DNA of 64,000 nucleotides from Iodobacter ciconiae (GCF_003952345.1 NZ_CP034433.1:124001-188000); one strand, 5' to 3'; shown: positions 9,268 to 18,977, counted from the stretch's first letter. Notes: generated from the letters alone by a model not told the origin. Program-made: numbers and translations.

Positions 9268-9292
9268 GCCGTAAGTCGCAATGAATTTGTAG
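9268..9292 (+). repeat. 25-bp direct repeat, copy 2 (right of HNH gene)
   Basis: Identical to 8232-8256. It is followed at about 9293-9335 by a hairpin built of GGCGTAAT and GTCTGG facing CCAGAC and ATTACGCC, a palindrome style common in dispersed intergenic repeats. Confidence 0.85.
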
Positions 9293-9421
9293 GGCGTAAT
9301 AAGTCTGGTGGTTTTTCCAGACGCATTACGCCGCATGAGTTAAATCGAAAAGCCGGTGAGGAATTGTTCTGTGCCGGTTTTTTATTGTGTGTAATTAAAG
9401 GAATCAAAAGATTTATATATT

Positions 9422-9635
9422 TAGTGCCTTCGGCACGTTGATTTTGGAGCGGTAGCCACCGCGGGGGCGTACTTTTCTTGAACGGCCAAGAAAAGTACCA
9501 AAAGAAGGCCGCCCCACGAAGCACGAAGGCCCCTCGCTGCGGACAATCGAGCGGCGGCTGCGGAACTCGCTTCGCTCAAACAGTCCTCGCCGAAACCCCA
9601 CCCGCTTGTTCCTCGCTTCGGCGTGCTTCAAGGGG
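9422..9635 (-). repeat. Large dispersed GC-rich repeat, copy A
   Basis: About 210 bp bounded by a GTGCC-TTC-GGCAC hairpin on one side and GCACGCCGAAGCGAGG / CTTGAAGCACGCC on the other, with an internal CTTTTCTTG...CAAGAAAAG hairpin. Reverse-complement homology to 9808-10027 and weaker similarity to 62218-62422 show a dispersed family. The reading frames inside it are not genes. Confidence 0.8.
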
Positions 9636-9807
9636 AGACTTAAGCCCCATGCGATGAGCTGTGATATTAATTCGCTGGGGTGAAGTATTCTCTAAAGCCA
9701 AAGCAAAGCCAAACAATTTAACTATGTATTTAAGTTATATAGTTGAGTTTTTTAAGTACTTTGCAATCGTTTGTTGTTTCTAAATACGTTGCATAGGGCT
9801 AAAGTTT

Positions 9808-10027
9808 CCCCTTGAAGCACGCCGAGCGAGGAATAATTGGCACGGGGTTTCGACAAAGGGGTAGCGAGGCAGCGAGCGAGCAGCCTTTGTCGCCGGGCCA
9901 ATTATCCGCAGCGAGGGGCCTTCGTGCTGGTCGGGGCGGCCTTCTTTGCTTACTTTCTTGGCCGTTCAAGAAAGTGAGTCCCCAGCGGGGGATTCCCGCA
10001 CCTAAATCAACGTGCCGAAGGCACTAA
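9808..10027 (+). repeat. Large dispersed GC-rich repeat, copy B (inverted relative to copy A)
   Basis: Starts CCCCTTGAAGCACGCCGAG and ends CGTGCCGAAGGCAC, with internal TACTTTCTTGGCCGTTCAAG. It is the diverged inverse of copy A across a 170-bp AT-rich spacer, so the pair could form a large cruciform-type structure. Confidence 0.8.
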
Positions 10028-10103
10028 AAGATCTTTTTGCTTAACAGTAATGCAGCTGATAAAGGGGCAATGGGTAATGTCATTCACTTATGGTGTTGGT
10101 TTT

Positions 10104-10220
10104 GCTTCCCCCTTAGAAAAAGGGGGATTGAGGGGGATTGGCCTGTGGTTTTTAGCTTATTTAAGCCCAACATCAACTTCAAATCCCCCCTGGCCCCCCT
10201 TTACAAAGGGGGTACTCAAG
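10104..10220. repeat. Dispersed poly-C/poly-G palindromic repeat
   Basis: Two inverted units, TTCCCCCTTAGAAAAAGGGG at about 10106 and a CCCCCCTTTACAAAGGGGG block near 10195, belong to an intergenic repeat type. A related single copy (CCCCCTCAGTCCTCC, then CAAAGGGGGAGG) occurs at 53191-53230. Confidence 0.7.
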
Positions 10221-10251
10221 CGAAACCGCTTAAGTGAACGGCACCAGCTTT

Positions 10252-11664
10252 TTAGGCCTTAATCCTTTCCACCAAATACGCCTTCAGCGCCGCCACATCT
10301 GCTTCCAGCACATCAAAGCGCTGTGGTAAATCTTCTAAGTTTTGCAAGGCAGCCGGGCGCTGTGGTTTCTGGCCGGTGGCTTCCAGCATGGTTTCTTCAA
10401 ACTTGGCGGGCAGGGCGGTTTCGAGGATGACCATGGCCACATCTGCATCCCTATGCTCGATGGCTGCTTTATAGCCGTCGGCGGTGTGAGGGTCGATTTC
10501 TACGCCGTAAGTCTCAAACACGCTGCGGATATTATCGAGCCTGTCCTGATGCGTGCTGCGGCTGGATCTGAAGCCATACACCTCACGCATTTTGGCAAAA
10601 TCGTCTGCGCTTAAATCAAAGCCGATGCCAGCATCGATGCCTTGCCACAGAGCGGATAATTTGCCTGCGTCGCGGCCCAGCAAATCGAATACAAAGCGTT
10701 CCAGATTAGAGGCTTTGGTGATATCCATCGACGGGCTGGATGTTTCAAAGGTGCGATCAAGGCCGCGCGGGTGATAGCCGCCGCTGCTGAAAAATTCGTC
10801 CAGCACATCGTTTTCATTGGTGGCGACAATCAGGCGGCGAATCGGCAGGCCCATTTGCCGCGCCATATGGCCGGCACAGATATTGCCAAAGTTGCCCGAC
10901 GGCACACAGAAATCGACTGGCTCGCCGACGGTTTTGGCTACGGCAAAATAGCCTTTGAAGTAGTAGCAAATCTGCGCAACGACCCGGCCCCAGTTGATCG
11001 AATTGACCGCGCCAATTTTGTAATCCTGCTTAAACGCGGCATTGTTATTGATGGCTTTCACCATATCCTGGCAGGCATCAAACATGCTCTTTACCGCGAT
11101 ATTGTGGATGTTGGCGTCTTGCAGGCTGAACATTTGCGCGCGCTGGAAGGGGCTCATTTTGCCAGCGGGGCTGAGCATAAACACATTCACGCCCTTTTTG
11201 CCGCGCATGGCGTATTCCGCCGCCGAGCCGGTGTCGCCAGAAGTTGCGCCGACGATATTGATTTCTTTGTCGTCACGCGCCAGCACATATTCAAACAGAT
11301 TGCCGAGCAGCTGCATCGCCATATCTTTAAAAGCCAGCGTCGGGCCATTAGAGAGCTGTTGCAGATGCAGATTTGGGGCCAGCGTTTTGATCGGCGTGAT
11401 GTCGGCCGAGCCAAACACCTCTGCCGTGTAAGTTTTGGCGATCAGTGCTTTTAAATCTGCTTCCGGGATATCGTCCACAAACAGACGGATTACTTCAAAA
11501 GCCAGCTCAGCATAGGGCAGGGGGGCGAGGCGTTCTAAATCGGCTTGCGTCAGGCGGGGGCACACTTCTGGCATCACCAGGCCGCCATCTGGCGCTAAAC
11601 CGCCAAGCAGGATTTTAGAAAAAGACTGAGGTGGCATACCGCCGCGGGTAGAGATATAGCGCAT
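10252..11664 (-). CDS. thrC: Threonine synthase
   Basis: 470 residues, the normal length of the longer (yeast/E. coli-like) threonine synthase type. It converts O-phosphohomoserine to threonine with PLP in the cytoplasm. The PLP lysine motif is in GPTLAFKDMAMQ (about residue 110), followed by the serine/threonine dehydratase fold segments GATSGDTGSAA and PSGNFGNI. It lies downstream of hom on the same strand, separated by a 230-bp gap that carries dispersed repeats, so it may be in one transcription unit with alaA and hom. Confidence 0.95.
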   Translation of the reverse strand: MRYISTRGGMPPQSFSKILLGGLAPDGGLVMPEVCPRLTQADLERLAPLPYAELAFEVIRLFVDDIPEADLKALIAKTYTAEVFGSADITPIKTLAPNLHLQQLSNGPTLAFKDMAMQLLGNLFEYVLARDDKEINIVGATSGDTGSAAEYAMRGKKGVNVFMLSPAGKMSPFQRAQMFSLQDANIHNIAVKSMFDACQDMVKAINNNAAFKQDYKIGAVNSINWGRVVAQICYYFKGYFAVAKTVGEPVDFCVPSGNFGNICAGHMARQMGLPIRRLIVATNENDVLDEFFSSGGYHPRGLDRTFETSSPSMDITKASNLERFVFDLLGRDAGKLSALWQGIDAGIGFDLSADDFAKMREVYGFRSSRSTHQDRLDNIRSVFETYGVEIDPHTADGYKAAIEHRDADVAMVILETALPAKFEETMLEATGQKPQRPAALQNLEDLPQRFDVLEADVAALKAYLVERIKA

Positions 11665-11894
11665 GATTTTTAGGCCTTTAATAAACCTTGAAGTCTATAG
11701 ACACGGAGAAGGGCAAAGACGAGGGAAACCTAATGGAAGCTTGAGTCTTGCAGGGCGGGTACAAGCCGCTGCTATACAACAAATATTAGTGAGTTACCCC
11801 CACCTTGCCTCATCAACTAGAGTCTTCTCATTTTTCTGTCTTTTGCCTTTCTCCGTGCCCTCTGTGTCTACAGAGTTTTTAGATTTTGAATGGA
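11665..11894. repeat. hom-thrC spacer with diverged inverted ACGGAGA-type repeats
   Basis: The left side (about 11692-11730, CTATAGACACGGAGAAGGGC) and the right side (about 11835-11875, read on the other strand as CTGTAGACACAGAGGGCACG) are related inverted copies of an ACAGAG/ACGGAGA repeat. A further copy is at about 62010-62047 after nrdA. No gene is seen here. Confidence 0.55.
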
Positions 11895-13205
11895 CTAGCC
11901 GTTTAAATGCTCAAGGCGTAAGCGCACAACTGCGCCGGTGATGCTTGGCAGCGCTTCAATGCCTTTGATGGCGGTGTTCACACGTTTTTCTACTGCCAGA
12001 TGCGTGATGATGATGATATCGGCACGTGCTTCACCTGCAATCGGGCGCTGCAGCATGGCGTCTACCGAAATATCGTTATCGGCAAGCAGGCGTGTGATAT
12101 CGGCCAGCACACCCGGTTTGTCTTCGGTATTGATGCGCAGGTAGTAGCAGGTTTCGATTTCGTCGATAGGCAGAATCGGCAGATCGGCAATTTGCGAAGG
12201 CTGGAAAGCCAGATGTGGCACGCGTTGCTCTGGGTCTGCAGTATGCAGGCGGGTGATATCCACCAGATCAGCAATCACCGAAGACGCGGTAGGCTCGGCA
12301 CCGGCACCAGGGCCGTAGTACATGGTGGCGCCGACCGCATCACCTTTTACTAAAATGGCATTCATTACACCATCTACATTGGCAATCAGGCGTCTGGCAG
12401 GGATCAGCGTTGGGGCAACGCGCAGCTCAATACCCTGCTCGCGGCGGCGGGTCATGCCCAGCAGCTTGATGCGGTAGCCCAGCTCTTGCGCGTACTGGAT
12501 ATCGATGGCGGCCAGCTTGCTGATGCCTTCCAGGTAAGCCTTATCAAATTGCACCGGAATACCAAAGGCAATCGCGCTCATGATGGTGAGCTTGTGCGCG
12601 GCATCGTGGCCTTCGATATCAAAAGTAGGGTCGGCTTCGGCATAGCCAAGGCGTTGTGCTTCTTTCAGTACATCGTTAAAGGCCAGGCCCTTATCGCGCA
12701 TTTCGGTGAGGATAAAGTTGGATGTGCCATTGATAATGCCGGCCACCCATTCAATTTTATTGGCGGTCAGGCCTTCACGCAGTGCTTTAATAATCGGGAT
12801 ACCGCCCGCTACGGCGGCTTCAAATGAAACCATCACGCCTTTTTCTGTGGCGCGGGTAAAAATCTCATTACCATGTTCGGCGATCAGTTTTTTATTTGCG
12901 GTGACCACATGCTTGCCATTGGCAATGGCGGCCAGGACCAGATCTTTGGCGATGGTGGTGCCGCCAATGAGCTCCACTACAATGTCGATTTCCGGATTGT
13001 TGACTACATCCATAGCATCGCTTGTCAGGGTGATGTCATCGCCACAGAGTTCACGAGCACGGATCAGATCACGGTTGGCAGCCATGGTAATGACAATCGG
13101 CCGGCCTGCGCGGCGGGTGATTTCGATTGCGTTACGTTTAAGAACTGTAATTGTTCCGCCGCCTACGGTGCCTACACCGCATAAACCTACATTGATGGGT
13201 TTCAT
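11895..13205 (-). CDS. hom: Homoserine dehydrogenase
   Basis: 436 residues, monofunctional form. The N-terminal Rossmann motif GLCGVGTVGGG (residues 8-18) binds NAD(P)H, the middle holds the catalytic domain (GIINGTSNFILTEM; EGHDAAHKL), and the last about 80 residues are an ACT domain (YLRINTEDKPGVLADI) for threonine feedback. It reduces aspartate semialdehyde to homoserine in the aspartate pathway. The gene ends upstream of thrC and starts 13 bp after the stop of alaA on the same strand. Confidence 0.95.
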   Translation of the reverse strand: MKPINVGLCGVGTVGGGTITVLKRNAIEITRRAGRPIVITMAANRDLIRARELCGDDITLTSDAMDVVNNPEIDIVVELIGGTTIAKDLVLAAIANGKHVVTANKKLIAEHGNEIFTRATEKGVMVSFEAAVAGGIPIIKALREGLTANKIEWVAGIINGTSNFILTEMRDKGLAFNDVLKEAQRLGYAEADPTFDIEGHDAAHKLTIMSAIAFGIPVQFDKAYLEGISKLAAIDIQYAQELGYRIKLLGMTRRREQGIELRVAPTLIPARRLIANVDGVMNAILVKGDAVGATMYYGPGAGAEPTASSVIADLVDITRLHTADPEQRVPHLAFQPSQIADLPILPIDEIETCYYLRINTEDKPGVLADITRLLADNDISVDAMLQRPIAGEARADIIIITHLAVEKRVNTAIKGIEALPSITGAVVRLRLEHLNG

Positions 13206-13218
13206 TTCATTTTATTCC

Positions 13219-14448
13219 TTAAGCTGTGCCGTGACGTTTTCGGTAGTTTTCTAAGAAGCGGGCAATGCGGGCAATGGCGTCAGTCAGATCATCAAGGTTA
13301 GGTAAGAACACCACACGGAAATGATCAGGCTGTTGCCAGTTAAAGCCAGTGCCTTGTACCAGCAGTACTTTCTCTTCTTGTAATAGCTCTAAAATAAACT
13401 GCTGATCATCGGCAATCGGGTAAATGGCCGGATCAAGCCTGGGGAACATATAGAGCGCTGCTCGTGGTTTTACACAGCTTACCCCCGGGATCTCCGTGAG
13501 CAACTTGTAGGCCAGATCGCGTTGTTTGGCGAGGCGGCCTGTGGGTTTTACTAAATCATTAATGCTTTGATACCCGCCCAGCGCGGTTTGAATCGCGTAT
13601 TGGGCAGGCACATTGGCGCAAAGCCGCATGGTAGCGAGGATATTGAGTCCCTCGATATAATCTTTGGCTATTTTCTTATTGCCAGAGACAAACATCCAGC
13701 CAGCCCTGAAGCCACAGGCGCGATAATTTTTGGATAAACCATTAAAGGTTACAAACAAAATATCATTGGCAAGGGATGCTATCGAGGTATGTGTGACGCC
13801 GTCGTAAAGTACTTTGTCGTAGATTTCATCGGCATAAATAATCAGATTATTTTCACGTGCAATTTGAATAATGTCTTTAAGCAGTGAATCAGGATATAAA
13901 GCACCCGTTGGATTATTCGGGTTGATAATTACAATGGCTTTGGTTTTATCATTAATTTTGCTGCGAATATCTTCCAGCGACGGATACCATTCATTGGCTT
14001 CATCGCACAAATAATGGCGCGGCGTGCCGCCAGCCAAGCTCACTGCGGCAGTCCAGAGCGGATAATCCGGCATCGGCACCAAAACTTCATCGCCATCATT
14101 GAGCAGGCCCTGCATCGCCATCACAATCAGCTCGGATGCGCCGTTGCCAATATAAATATCGTCTACCGTCACGTCACCAATATTTTTGGATTGAGTGTAA
14201 TGCATGACGGCTTTACGCGCCTGAAACAGACCTTTGGAATCGACATAACCTGCAGAATTGGGCAGGTTGCGAATCATATCCTGCACGACTTCTTCGGGTG
14301 CATCAAAGCCAAAGGAAGCCAGATTACCAATGTTCAGCTTGATAATACGCTGGCCTTCTTCTTCCATCTGACGCGCCCGCTCAGGAACAGGCCCACGAAT
14401 CTCGTAACAGACATTTTGTAATTTGTTTGATTTAAGGATGGTCGTCAT
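13219..14448 (-). CDS. alaA: Alanine/valine-type aminotransferase (AlaA)
   Basis: 409 residues closely resembling E. coli AlaA over its whole length: N-terminal LENVCY-like LQNVCYEIRGPVPERA, INPNNPTGALYP, and the PLP lysine in FNGLSKNYRACGFRAGW. It is a cytoplasmic class I fold aminotransferase that makes alanine from pyruvate and glutamate. In this genome it is the first gene of an alaA-hom-thrC group, so it probably shares amino-acid-linked expression; the 13-bp spacing to hom supports an operon. Confidence 0.92.
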   Translation of the reverse strand: MTTILKSNKLQNVCYEIRGPVPERARQMEEEGQRIIKLNIGNLASFGFDAPEEVVQDMIRNLPNSAGYVDSKGLFQARKAVMHYTQSKNIGDVTVDDIYIGNGASELIVMAMQGLLNDGDEVLVPMPDYPLWTAAVSLAGGTPRHYLCDEANEWYPSLEDIRSKINDKTKAIVIINPNNPTGALYPDSLLKDIIQIARENNLIIYADEIYDKVLYDGVTHTSIASLANDILFVTFNGLSKNYRACGFRAGWMFVSGNKKIAKDYIEGLNILATMRLCANVPAQYAIQTALGGYQSINDLVKPTGRLAKQRDLAYKLLTEIPGVSCVKPRAALYMFPRLDPAIYPIADDQQFILELLQEEKVLLVQGTGFNWQQPDHFRVVFLPNLDDLTDAIARIARFLENYRKRHGTA

Positions 14449-14597
14449 GGCGGCGGCTTATGGGCTAGGGCTTCATATTCTAACGAAAGATTGTGCTGTA
14501 CTGCACTTATTGTGATTACGAAAACAAAAAAATGAATGCAAAAAGGTATCAACCTGTAATTAAGTTAAAATAGTGCGTCTTTAATAGGAAAATCATC

Positions 14598-14966
14598 ATG
14601 AAATTACAACATACCGCCATTGAAAATTTAAATCAGTTCTCGGGCTATGGTGACAATTTCGTGCGGGTGAATACCGAGCAGTATCAGGGCAATGTGCTGG
14701 TTACGGGAGCTGAGGTACACGTCTGGCGGCCTTGGGGTTTTGATGATTTAACCGAGGCTGATTTTAGTGCGGTGCTGGCGTATAAGCCCGAAGTGGTTTT
14801 ATTAGGTACAGGAAAGACAATTCGCTTCCCGCATCCGCGTCTTTATAGTGCTCTGGCGGCTGTGCATATCGGGTTAGATGTAATGGATACCGGTGCATTG
14901 TGCCGCACTTTTAATATTCTGACCTCGGAAAACCGTAAAGTGGTTGCACTTATTGTGCATCATTGA
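14598..14966 (+). CDS. Mth938-like domain protein (DUF498)
   Basis: 122 residues matching the small Mth938-like/NDUFAF3-type fold: central motif EVVLLGTGKTIRFP and IGLDVMDTGALCRTFNIL. ATG 14598 follows AATAGGAAAA. It is transcribed divergently from alaA across a 149-bp promoter region. Bacterial members have no firmly established function; the mitochondrial relative assists complex I assembly. Confidence 0.8.
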   Translation: MKLQHTAIENLNQFSGYGDNFVRVNTEQYQGNVLVTGAEVHVWRPWGFDDLTEADFSAVLAYKPEVVLLGTGKTIRFPHPRLYSALAAVHIGLDVMDTGALCRTFNILTSENRKVVALIVHH

Positions 14967-15207
14967 TCTTTGCTGCAGATTTTGGGTAATTTTCGCTATT
15001 TTTTATTTAAATGGCATAAAACAGGTTTTATATCCCATTTGAAATAAGTTATTTTTACCAATTGCAGTAAATAGTGTCATTTCAGTCGGGTTTTCCTCGC
15101 TTGTTTTTAGTAAGAATGGCTTGTCTAATCACGGGGTGAATAAAGTGGCTAAATATTCTTATGTAATATACGTATGTCATTAATTAATAAAAAAGATAAG
15201 GATTCAT

Positions 15208-16409
15208 ATGCTTCAACTCGATTTTTATGGCACTTTAGTGGCAGCATCGCTGGTTTTGTTACTAGGCCGCAAAATTGTTGAATGGTCATCGCCGCTACGC
15301 AATTACAGTATCCCGGAACCTGTTGTTGGTGGCCTGCTCGTTGCTATTTTACTGCTGATCGCCCGGCTGAGTTTAGATGTCGAAGTGAAGTTTGATACCG
15401 GCATGCAAACACCGCTGATGCTGGCATTTTTTGCAAGTATTGGCCTGAATGCGGATTTGGCCAGCCTGAAAAAAGGGGGCTCTACACTGGTTGTGTTTGT
15501 GGGCGTGGTCGTGACCATGCTGATTGTGCAAAACATTGTCGGGATTGCAGCTGCCAGTGCGATGGACATTAACCCATTACTGGGATTGCTGGGCGGATCA
15601 ATCACTATGTCTGGCGGGCACGGCACAGGTGCTGCGTGGAGTTCGGTATTTGGTGCGAAATACGGCCTAGCTTCTGCCACCGAAGTTGCCATGGCCTGCG
15701 CCACTTTTGGCCTGGTGATGGGGGGCTGATTGGTGGCCCGGTTGCGCGTTATCTGGTTAAGAAGGTAGAAATCCCAGGTTCTGAGCATAATAGCGATGAT
15801 AGCCCGACCACCTTTGAGCGGCCGCACACTGTGCGTCTGATTACCCCTCAGGTATTTATCGAAACACTGGCCCTGATCGCAGTAAGCCTGATGGCGGGAT
15901 CGACGCTAGCCTCCGTATTAAAAGGCACCGCTTTTGAATTACCTAGTTTTGTGTGTGTGCTGTTTGTTGGTGTGGTACTGAGAAACGGCTTATCCGCACT
16001 GGGCCTTTATCGAGTATTTGATCGTGGAGTTTCGGTCTTGGGTAATGTCAGTCTGTCGCTCTTTTTAGCGATGGCTTTAATGACCTTGCGCTTGTGGGAA
16101 TTGGGCTCTCTGGCTTTGCCTATGCTGGGTATTTTGGCGCTGCAAGCGACCGTGATGGCACTTTTTGCCATCTTTGTGACTTTCCGCATCATGGGTAAAA
16201 ACTACGATGCGGTGGTTTTTGCCGCTGGTAACTGTGGCTTTGGTCTGGGTGCTACACCTACCGCTATTGCTAATATGCAAGCCGTAACCGAACGCTTCGG
16301 CCCCTCGCACATCGCCTTTCTGGTTGTACCCATGGTTGGCGCATTCTTTATTGATATTGCCAATGCAATTTTAATTAAGCTATTTTTACTGCTGCCGATT
16401 TATGGATAG
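15208..16409 (+). pseudogene. gltS: Sodium/glutamate symporter GltS, split by a one-base frameshift
   Basis: The first frame (15208-15729, 173 residues) is the N-terminal half, through SGGHGTGAAWSS and ATFGLVMGG. The second frame (up to 16409) resumes exactly with GLIGGPVARYLVKK, the usual continuation in GltS. The break is a run of six G (15720-15725), where one extra base would restore an approximately 400-residue inner-membrane Na+/glutamate symporter. Homopolymer sequencing error, a real mutation or slippage-based switching are all possible. ATG 15208 follows AAGGA, and a terminator follows the second frame. Confidence 0.85.
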
Positions 16410-16461
16410 ATTATTGTGTTTGACTGTTTTAGCGGGAAAGGTGTGAATTATCCTGGTTTAC

Positions 16462-16491
16462 AAACCTCACCATTTGGTGAGGTTTTTTTTG
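16462..16491 (+). terminator. Rho-independent terminator after gltS
   Basis: Perfect stem AAACCTCACCA with TGGTGAGGTTT around a 2-nt loop, followed by a T tract, 53 bp after the gltS stop. Confidence 0.88.
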
Positions 16492-16691
16492 TTTGAATTT
16501 ATGTATGTTGCAAAAATAGCTTGTTTTTATTGTTTGTAATTTATTTAAGTAACAATGAGTGATATAGGTGTTTAGTTCTGGGTGATCATATCCCAATGTA
16601 TAGTTGGCCCTTGTTCATGGCGAGAAATATCATGCATGTCAATCAGCATCCAATATTTTCCACCCGTCAGCGTCCAAAAGTTTCCAGTTTG

Positions 16692-17290
16692 TCAGCCCGT
16701 TTTCTGCCCCTTTTTACGCTGTTTAAACCTGAACGAATCATTGCCCGTTTCCAGAATTTCACGGTGATGTGTGATTCGCTCCAGCAGCGCTGTCGTCATT
16801 TTGGCGTCACCAAATACCGTGACCCATTCGCCAAATGACAGGTTGGTCGTGATGATCAGGCTCGCTTTTTCATACAGCTGGCTAAGCAAATGAAACAGTA
16901 AAGCGCCACCTGAAGCAGGAAAGGGCAGATAGCCTAGTTCGTCCATAATCCGCAGCAACACCCAATGCTGTGGCGAGGTGGGTTTTGCCCGTGCCGATGC
17001 CGCCAACCAGAATCAGATTGTGCGCATGCTCCATAAACGCAGCGGTGGCCAGTGGCTCAATCAGGGCACAAGCCAAGGGGCTTTCTGCTCAGTCAAAGCC
17101 CATCAGATCCCGGTGGATCGGGAAGCGAGCTGCCTTGAGCTGATAGCGCAAACTGCGCACTTCCCGATCGGCCGCTTCTGCTGCAATCAGATGATCCAGC
17201 CAGGCTTCTATCGTGGCCGGTTTTCTGGTTTTCTCGGCTTGCCATTCCGTCTAGGCCGCAGCCATGCCGTAGAGCTGTAATTGCTTTAGC
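16692..17290 (-). pseudogene. Broken istB (IS21-family ATPase helper)
   Basis: Reading the minus strand gives IstB pieces in changing frames: an N-terminal MAAA-stop-TEWQAEKTRKPATIEAW segment, LIAAEAADREVRSLRYQLKA, the Walker A piece [18 protein letters not shown] (about 17000), and a C-terminal MDELGYLPF...[17 protein letters not shown] frame ending at 16692. There are internal stops and at least one frameshift, so it cannot make a functional AAA+ transposition helper. The istA partner is missing and an IS3-type element begins where the gene's 5' end should continue. Confidence 0.8.
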
Positions 17291-17373
17291 TGCAAACCAC
17301 CCCCCTGTGTCAGGATAGTTGAGATACTCCCTTTTCAGGGATTCCAACTTATCCAGGGGGCTGGTTACTTATC

Positions 17374-17871
17374 ATGTCGCGTATTCCCAAGGCTCGTAAA
17401 GATGCCATTTTAAGCAAAATGCTTGCTCCTTACCCGGTCAGCATCCGGCAGTTGGCATTGCAAGAAAACCTCTCCGAAGCCACGTTGTACAATTGGCGAA
17501 ATCAACTTCGCCAGGAAGGTCGCCCCGTGCCAGAACACCATCGCAGCAATGAAAACTGGTCTGCTCAAACCCGTTTTGCCGTGGTCGTTGAAACCATTGC
17601 CATGTCAGAAATCGAGCTGAGTGAATATTGTCGTGCCAAGGGTTTATTCCCGGAGCAAGTTAAACAGTGGCGCGATCTCTCCATTCAGGCCCAGGGCCTG
17701 GCTGAAATCATCACGCCGGAGCAGGCGCAGGAAAACAAAACGCTGCGTAAGCAAAACAAGCAGCTGGAGCGGGAAATTCTGCGTAAAGATAAGGCACTGG
17801 CGGAGGCGGCAGCGTTGCTGATTCTGCAAAAAAAGGTGCGCGCCCTTTGGGGCGAACCCGGGGAAGACTGA
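17374..17871 (+). CDS. IS3-type transposase OrfA
   Basis: 165 residues: helix-turn-helix (VSIRQLALQENLSEATLYNW) at about residues 20-45, then a leucine-zipper-like coiled coil (ENKTLRKQNKQLEREILRKDKAL). The slippery heptamer A-AAA-AAG at 17829-17835 lies in the correct frame near the 3' end; a -1 shift there enters the orfB frame and yields the OrfAB fusion transposase. Confidence 0.85.
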   Translation: MSRIPKARKDAILSKMLAPYPVSIRQLALQENLSEATLYNWRNQLRQEGRPVPEHHRSNENWSAQTRFAVVVETIAMSEIELSEYCRAKGLFPEQVKQWRDLSIQAQGLAEIITPEQAQENKTLRKQNKQLEREILRKDKALAEAAALLILQKKVRALWGEPGED

Positions 17872-18935
17872 CCTCACTGGATCAACGGGAGCGGCTGACC
17901 ACGTGGATCAGACAGACTTGTCACGCCGGTGCGAGCTTATATCGTGCCTGCGAAACCATCGGTATTTCGGTGCATAGCTGGTATCGCTGGCAAGCGGCTG
18001 GTAAGGTGACCGCGGATCAGCGGCCTTTGATCAAACGGAACAATCCATCGAACAAGCTGAGTGAAACAGAGCGTCAGGCGATTTTATCGGTCTGCAACAG
18101 CCCGCGTTTTAACAGCGTTCCGCCCAGCCAGATCGTCCCCATTCTGAGCGATGAAGGCCGCTATTTGGCTTCTGAATCAACGATGTACCGCGTACTGCGG
18201 CAAGCCAATCAACTACAGCACCGTGGCCGTGCCGCCAAGGTGGTGCGCAAAGCCAAACCAACCAGCTTCACCGCCACCGGCCCGAATCAAGTCTGGATGT
18301 GGGATATCACCTGGTTACCGGGACCGATAAAAGGCGAGTATTACAAGCTGTATATGATTGAAGACCTGTTCAGCCGCTATCCAGTAGGCTGGGAAGTGCA
18401 TGCGGAAGAAACAGGAGAACTGGCCGCTGAGCTGCTGCAACGCAGCGTGCTGGCCCAGCGCTGCAGTATGAATCCACTGGTATTGCATTCAGATAATGGT
18501 GCGCCGATGAAAAGCTATACGCTGAAAGCCAAGCTGGAGATGCTGGGGATCGCCTCGTCCTTCAGCCGCCCCCGCGTCAGCAATGACAACCCCTATGCGG
18601 AATCATTGTTTCGCACGCTGAAATACTGGCCCGCCTGGCCGCATAAAGGCTTTGCCAGTCAGGATGAAGCAAGGCAATGGGTGAGGCGCTTTGTGGATTG
18701 GTACAGCCATGCGCACCGGCACAGCGGCATTCAATTTGTCACGCCATCACAACGGCATCAAGGGCAAGACAAAGCGCTGTTAGAAAAGCGCCATGCGGTT
18801 TACCAAACCGCCCGCTTGGCGCGGCCGGAACGGTGGCGCAATACTACTCGGAACTGGAGCTGGCAAAACGAAGTTCAACTCAATCCGGGTCGGGCCATTG
18901 AGCCTAAAACAAGCGAGGAATTACAGGCAGCTTAA
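17847..18935 (+). CDS. IS3-type transposase OrfB (DDE integrase core)
   Basis: 362 residues as an open frame, probably made mainly as an OrfAB fusion through the upstream slippery heptamer. The rve/DDE core shows WMWDITWLPG (first Asp), VLHSDNGAPM (second Asp) and NPYAESLFRTLK (Glu). The element looks intact. The exact IS3 subgroup is not assigned. Confidence 0.85.
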   Translation: MGRTRGRLTSLDQRERLTTWIRQTCHAGASLYRACETIGISVHSWYRWQAAGKVTADQRPLIKRNNPSNKLSETERQAILSVCNSPRFNSVPPSQIVPILSDEGRYLASESTMYRVLRQANQLQHRGRAAKVVRKAKPTSFTATGPNQVWMWDITWLPGPIKGEYYKLYMIEDLFSRYPVGWEVHAEETGELAAELLQRSVLAQRCSMNPLVLHSDNGAPMKSYTLKAKLEMLGIASSFSRPRVSNDNPYAESLFRTLKYWPAWPHKGFASQDEARQWVRRFVDWYSHAHRHSGIQFVTPSQRHQGQDKALLEKRHAVYQTARLARPERWRNTTRNWSWQNEVQLNPGRAIEPKTSEELQAA

Positions 18936-18977
18936 ATCGTAAAAACATCTCAACTACTTTGACAATTGCCGCATGTC

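Larger units (their letters stand above)
17306..18966 (+). mobile_element. IS3-family-like insertion sequence with programmed frameshift
   Basis: About 1.66 kb. Related terminal inverted repeats are visible: TGTCAGGATAGTTGAGATAC at about 17308 and, on the opposite strand at the right end near 18964, TGTCAAAGTAGTTGAGATG. It carries orfA and orfB in overlapping frames. It interrupts the 5' side of the istB remnant. A 60-bp copy of its left end is found alone at 37999-38058. Confidence 0.8.

Noticed and set aside
9812..10027. 71-residue frame within dispersed repeat copy B
   Set aside because: It is a shadow frame of repeat DNA seen in other copies with different frames.
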